From Volvox africanus (taxonomy: Eukaryota; Chlorophyta; Chlorophyceae; Chlamydomonadales; Volvocaceae), in the NCBI GenBank assembly GCA_030268105.1, contig BSDZ01000094.1, positions 1,798,501-1,862,500 on the forward strand: 64,000 nt of DNA, written 5' to 3'. Positions within the stretch are counted from its first letter, which is position 1, and the number at the start of each line of letters is the position of its first letter. The position numbers and the translations under genes are program-made. This document shows, in pieces, positions 49,724 to 64,000 of the stretch. The notes under the pieces were generated by a model that saw only the letters and a program-made list of their open reading frames with translations, was not told the origin of the DNA and did no database searches.

Positions 49724-50182
49724 ATGCTAGCTTCACGCCCAGTCGTTCGGCCTTTCACGGCTGGGAGGCGCTCGGTGGCTGTGCATGCCAAGATGAGCCT
49801 GCACACCCTGACACAGGAGCTTTCCAGGTCGCAACTAAAGAAGAACCTGCCTTCTGTAACTGTGGGCGACAGCGTCAAGATTGGATTGGCGGTGCAAGAA
49901 GGCAGCGGCAAGACGCGTACTCAAACTTTGGACGGCATTATCATCGCCGAGCACGGTAGCGACAGCAGCAAGACACTCACCTTCCGCCGTGTTTTCCAAG
50001 GCGTTGGTGTGGAGCTTGTGATGCCAGTGCATTCGCCTGCAGTTCAGAAAATCGAGTTCGTTCGCCGCGGCCGCGTGCGCCGCGCTAAGCTCTTCTACTT
50101 GCGGGAGCGTATTGGCAAGTCTGCAAAGTTGAAGGAGGTCGTTGGTGTTCGGTCTGAGGACGTGGCGGCGCCAAAGCGGTAG
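49724..50182 (+). CDS. PRPL19: Plastid ribosomal protein bL19, nuclear-encoded
   Basis: A single open exon of 152 codons. The first 25 or so residues are basic and hydroxylated with few acids ([20 protein letters not shown]), as in algal chloroplast transit peptides. The mature part follows the bL19 pattern: [11 protein letters not shown], a charged loop, [51 protein letters not shown] and [10 protein letters not shown]. bL19 sits at the 30S-50S bridge of bacterial-type ribosomes, here presumably in the chloroplast. The start is the first ATG ahead of the transit-like peptide. No intron is visible, unlike every other host gene here. TGTAA motifs follow the stop. The gene lies between two direct repeats. 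Confidence 0.93.
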   Translation: MLASRPVVRPFTAGRRSVAVHAKMSLHTLTQELSRSQLKKNLPSVTVGDSVKIGLAVQEGSGKTRTQTLDGIIIAEHGSDSSKTLTFRRVFQGVGVELVMPVHSPAVQKIEFVRRGRVRRAKLFYLRERIGKSAKLKEVVGVRSEDVAAPKR

Positions 50183-50255
50183 TAATCGCAGCTGTAAGCG
50201 TCTCTGGAGGTGCTGAAGGATTAGCCGAACAGCTGACGGAATACGCTATCAGTAC

Positions 50256-50260
50256 TGTAA
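50256..50260 (+). terminator. TGTAA poly(A) signal for bL19
   Basis: TGTAA about 74 bases after the stop; another copy lies at 50193-50197, only 11 bases after it. The farther one is more plausible. Confidence 0.5.
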
Positions 50261-51159
50261 GCTAATACCACGATATGGGCTCAGGTGGCTTTTCAGCAGT
50301 GTTCCAGGTTTTCCGAGCGGCGATGCCGATTCTTGCAAACGATGCAATCCGCACGCTGCATATCCTTGCTTCCGGAATGAAATGGGCAGTCTGGTGCTGA
50401 GGGCTGATGCATGGAGAGGAAAATTGTGGAGCCTACGTGGCAGGTTAAGGGGTGTATGTGGTTGTGCAGCAGTGTTATGGTTGAGTCCCATTTTGTCAGG
50501 GAAGCAATCAAAGCTGCATCTGATTGTTGGGAAAGTTACTGGTGTAACCGTGTATGTGGTGATAGCCTGCCCCGACTTCGCTTCCTAACTTCCCCTGTGC
50601 AAGACACGCTCACGCCTATGATTGCAGCAATACATATGCCAGGAATACACTCAGTGTGCAAAAACATGTTAATAACTCTGACTTACTGGTAAAGCAGCAC
50701 GCCTCCTACAATTCATGTTCAACGAGGCTTAGTGGCCGTCCCTCCGTTTAACGTAATTGGCCTCCTGTGGCGAGTATTGGATTGCATGCCACGCCCGATG
50801 GCATATGCACCGCACAACACATTATGTCCTCTTTTCTCATGATACAATTTCAGGCTGTTACTCGCGCCTAACAACTACAGTCCGTTACTAGTCTCTGTAC
50901 GGCGCCAGTGTGCCTCACAACAAAATGTCTGTTGCGTCATTCAGTCGGTATAAACAGTCAGCAGTCAATTTAACATTAGGCATAGGTGGGTGGGTGCCTG
51001 GGTGAGTGAGACTGCGATCACTTCAAAAAATCGATTTCTTGCCAGGTGTTGCGGATGCGAATACGACACGGCAGAACTTAGGGTGCGGAGGAAAGGCGGG
51101 TTGATGAGCCGTGCGTTGCCAAATGGTCAAAGTTTGGGTGCGCGGCAGGAGCTGCGTGT
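50261..51159. other. Intergenic, no gene seen
   Basis: No family-like frame; short ORFs only. Confidence 0.5.
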
Positions 51160-51920
51160 GCTGTCACTTATATCGTGAGTTCATGGTATTTTAAGGGCAC
51201 ATATAAATGCCATCAACGCGCATTGGCATGATGTGAACCCGTAAGCGGCTCAGAGAGAGAAAGAGAGAGAGAGAGAGGCGCGGCCCCCATGTTTTCACAA
51301 TGCATGGCATTTCCTTGTCCTCCATCTCCCCCTCCCCACTGCGTACTGTCCTCCTTGATAATGAAGGGGGCTCTCGCGCAGAAGCTTGTATGCACCCATC
51401 CAGCAGCCCCAACTCAGTGACACCCCACGACCCAGGGCACCACTCCAGCGGCAAAAGTTTGGAGTCCAAGCTCCCCTGGGACCTTGAGCACCTCTCCACC
51501 TTCTTCAGCAAGGAGAAGGGAAAAAACCTTGTCGACGCAGAGAGGGAAGAAATCAAATCCTGAAAAGAAAAGGCGAAAGGCTATGTACACACCGTAGTAC
51601 CTTTTTAATTGTGTGTCGCAGTTATAAGCACCTTTAAAGCATGTCTGCATGTCTCACGCACTCCCACAACTGCCGTACGGATCACTGCCCAGGTGCTCCA
51701 TATCTCCACCGCCCCGACCAAGCAGTACCGACTGCTGTACCTCTGATTGAGTGAGAGGATATAACGATCAGGAAACCCATACGTACAAATGTACATACAT
51801 ACGTGCGTAGAAGCCAGAGAAGACCTCACCTCAAGAAACTCCCCCTTGGCTCTAATTAAAGGATCCCATTCTACCCACAGAAAATCACAACATATACAAA
51901 GGGAAAGACAAAAGCTTTAA
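51160..51920. repeat. Direct repeat, copy 2, right of the bL19 gene
   Basis: Second copy of 47985-48585 in the same orientation, about 3.2 kb away. It carries an extra segment of about 180 bases (about 51618-51800) between the two homologous parts, plus small indels. The two parts match well by eye, so the duplication is fairly recent. Confidence 0.85.
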
Positions 51921-52059
51921 ACAGTTGCTAATTGAAAATCCCAAGAACGGTCCAACCGACAAGTACGCTATCACCCACCACATTGATAACCTTCCTCCCG
52001 TGATGATGGAGACATCATCAGACCATCACTGCCTTCCCTCAAAACCCTCACACCATTCG

Positions 52060-52430
52060 CCACCATTATCATCATCATCACGGCACCCCCCGGACCCCGA
52101 ATCCGCGAGCCATCTCCAGCCACCACCACCACAAAGGCCACCCGCCGGGGTCACTGTGGTGGTGGCGGTGGTGGCCACCTCTGCGTCGCTAAGTATGATA
52201 CATCCCCGCAGGACGGGAGAGAATCATCAACCTCCTCCTCCTCCTCCTCCTCCTCCTCATCATCATCATCATCATCATCATTATCATTATCATTATCATT
52301 ATCATCATCATCATCATCATCATCATTATCATCATCATCATTATCATCATCATCATCATCATCATTATCACCATAATCGTCCTCCTCCTCATCATCATCA
52401 TTATCATCATCTTCTTCTTCTTCACAGTGA
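52060..52430. repeat. (ATC)n/(CTC)n trinucleotide repeats downstream of the BEACH gene
   Basis: ATC/ATT/CTC triplets, densest at 52236-52425, past the stop of the minus-strand BEACH gene, probably in its 3' UTR or beyond. They create poly-His, poly-Asp and poly-Met artefact frames. Confidence 0.9.
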
Positions 52431-52535
52431 CTCCCCTCCTTTGGCCCTTCCTTCACACCTGCTGCTCCAGAAACAGCCAATCGCCCCATCGCGAAACACA
52501 CACGGCACGCCGGTGCGATCTCTGTACCTCCATCC

Positions 52536-62266
<9,731 letters not shown>

Positions 62267-62816
62267 GGACGTTTTTCCGTCAGCACCACCCCTCTCCTCG
62301 CCCCTGTTGACTTCAACACCCTTCCTGCCCCTTCGCTCCCAGCGGTTGAAAATGCTACCAATGATAAGTGGCCGAAGGGACTCTGACTCCGACCTGAACC
62401 CCTAGACGTCCCTACCTCTAGCAGGAAAGAACTCTTCACTTTCTGCCGTACGGTAGGTTCTAATAATAATAATTAATATCGCCAACACGTCCCCAAAAGT
62501 TAACCAGCTGGTAATGAAGTGTGTACGGTACAGGCGTGTACTGCCGGGCATACCTCAGGGCCGTACAGTGGGGATTCCCTCCCTCGACCTCGACCGCCGT
62601 CCTGGCCCTAGGCCACAGCAGACCTGATGGCTCGCTCTAACCTCGTCCGTCCGTCCGTCCGTCTGTCCGTCCGTCCGTCCGTTCCGCCGTTTCAACTCTC
62701 GCCCTTAACGGACAACCCCCACTGCCTCCCTCCGGTTCCGGGATGCAACAGCTTCAGCCCTGCCGGTCAGTACCGCAAGCTACCGCTACAACCTAAACAA
62801 GATCAGACTGCAACAG

Positions 62817-63566
62817 CTATAGGCCCGGCGGCCACGGAGGTACGAAGGCCTGGAACTGGGGCCCTATGCGGGGCTTGCGTGGTTCCGCATGGCCCTGGAT
62901 TTTGGAGATGCTGAGCCGAAGGGCCTTATTCCCGCGGTGCAGGGGATCTGGGTCAGGGCCGTTGGATTCGGATTCGGAATCGGAATCGGCTTGGTCAGAA
63001 TCGGCTTGGGGGTTTCCAGAAGCTGTGAACGCCCCCAGGGATGTGTTTGGGATGTGACCCAGATCGCAACCCAGATTTATAGGGTGCTTCCTCGGCAGCT
63101 GTCGCTCAGCCGACTTGCTAGGACTGCCCGCGGCTGAGGTGGATGGTGGCTGCTTTGAAGCTGTAATGACTGGAAAGGGGGCTGCTGCTGCTGCAGACAC
63201 TGCCGACGGCGCACCTGAGACGGCAAGGTCGGGTGCAAGGCCGGGTGCGAAACTGACGCCCAAAGGCAGCTCTTGGTACGTCCAAGCCTCGTTATCTGGA
63301 TGTTCTGAGAATAAGTTGCGCTTATTGGCGTGGGTGAAGCGTGCTTTTGGAGGAAGCTGAGAAACGCTCTGCCGGATGGCGAGGTCGGAATGGGCAATAC
63401 CAACCTGCTGCTGTGGGGCCGCGAGCGGGCTGTTTGACAACAGCAGACTAGCTTGCCCCTTAGTTACGAATTCACCTTCTTGGAGTTCTTTGTTCATGTA
63501 ACACAGTATAACTTTGCAGTCCTGTGAGGACTTCGCACCGGCTACCTGCAGGGCCAAGAAAGTCAA
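62817..63566 (-). CDS. Unidentified protein, probable exon; ELM2-like tail
   Basis: A 249-codon frame without simple-repeat character until an acidic Asp/Ser/Glu run. The C-terminal RKPRIGPQFQAFVPPWPP resembles the ELM2 start motif (VGxxYQAxVPxW) of chromatin-associated proteins, but the rest of an ELM2 domain is not found before the stop. Alternatively a donor (for example GTACCT after FQAF) lies before it. The 5' side has an acceptor-like CCCTGCAG just inside the ORF (63547), so the true start may be in an upstream exon. It diverges from the SWEET-like gene at 63819 with about 250 bases between. Function unknown. Confidence 0.4.
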   Translation of the reverse strand: MTFLALQVAGAKSSQDCKVILCYMNKELQEGEFVTKGQASLLLSNSPLAAPQQQVGIAHSDLAIRQSVSQLPPKARFTHANKRNLFSEHPDNEAWTYQELPLGVSFAPGLAPDLAVSGAPSAVSAAAAAPFPVITASKQPPSTSAAGSPSKSAERQLPRKHPINLGCDLGHIPNTSLGAFTASGNPQADSDQADSDSESESNGPDPDPLHRGNKALRLSISKIQGHAEPRKPRIGPQFQAFVPPWPPGL

Positions 63567-63818
63567 CTGACAAAAAGAGATTCATAAAGAGTTGGAAGAT
63601 CTTTACCACTAGAAATCACTTAAAGCGATATGTGTCCTGATCTATCAAGGGGCCATCCTCAAGAACAACTGCTAACTGCCAAGCCGTACTAGTTCGGGGC
63701 CTCGCTTTGCTTGGTACACCACATCCGGGCTAAGTCCCAAGACAAGTTGTCTCACTTGTGCAGCGACGCGATTTTCATATCGTATTTCTTTTTTACATCC
63801 GTGTGCTTCTAAACACCC

Positions 63819-63928
63819 ATGACCATGGCTTTGCGCCACCTACTGGACGATGACGACGACATGGACTTCAAGGAGCTGCTTCTAAAGCATATTGCGCCAG
63901 GCTTGGGCTGCATCATCGCATTTCTTAT
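63819..63928 (+). CDS. First exon of a SWEET-like sugar transporter gene (partial)
   Basis: ATG at 63819 or, with better context (ACCATGG), at 63825. It reads MALRHLLDDDDDMDFKELLL, then KHIAPGLGCIIAFLM, and meets GTGAGC at 63929 in phase 2. The acidic lead and the 'IAPGLG..IAFLMF' beginning of a first membrane helix resemble green-algal SWEET/MtN3 proteins, where FLSPLKAV would follow in exon 2. Only about 36 residues are visible, so the assignment is tentative. Confidence 0.4.
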
Positions 63929-64000
63929 GTGAGCGCACAAATTTCCGGGACTTTCCTTGCTTGCAACACGTGTCGTGACACGTCCCTGACTGCCCGAACA

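Overview
The window looks like nuclear DNA of a volvocine-type green alga. Evidence is GC-rich coding exons, many short introns with strong G-runs at 5' splice sites and C-runs at 3' splice sites, abundant minisatellites, TGTAA poly(A) signals, and a nuclear-encoded plastid ribosomal protein gene. The species assignment is an inference. Bacterial DNA resembling Rickettsiales is embedded in it.

Layout. (1) 0.25-20.7 kb, minus strand: a TTC27-type TPR gene, reconstructed as 22 exons with unbroken phase. Two of its introns carry AT-rich bacterial insertion-sequence debris. The last intron (323-3554) holds IS256 and IS5 remnants, and the IS5 copy is itself interrupted by the 3' end of a Ty3 chromovirus. 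The intron 12394-18527 holds IS481, a spoT fragment, IS1634-like, two IS630 copies, a group II intron and IS200/IS605 tnpA. (2) 20.7-27 kb: mostly non-coding or repeat sequence. (3) 27.6-28.9 kb: a twice-frameshifted tyrosine recombinase from a DIRS/Crypton-like element. (4) 30.4-34.2 kb, minus: a saccharopine-dehydrogenase-like oxidoreductase, head-to-head with (5) SDA1, 34.7-43.8 kb, plus, 15 exons. (6) 44.4-47.4 kb, plus: a DHHC palmitoyltransferase. (7) 49.7-50.2 kb, plus: an intronless plastid ribosomal protein bL19 gene between two direct repeats. (8) 52.5-62.3 kb, minus: an NSMAF/FAN-type BEACH-WD40 gene, 14 exons. (9) 62.8-63.6 kb, minus: an unidentified ORF, divergent from (10) the first exon of a SWEET-like gene running off the right edge.

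The genes do not form a pathway; this is ordinary eukaryotic gene order. The most notable content is the decayed bacterial DNA inside introns of a gene whose exons still join in phase, with a eukaryotic retroelement nested inside a bacterial transposase. That argues for old nuclear integration rather than simple contamination. A second theme is the strand-polarised intronic minisatellites abutting splice sites. All exon boundaries were worked out by eye from splice signals, phase and remembered family motifs; no transcripts or searches were available.
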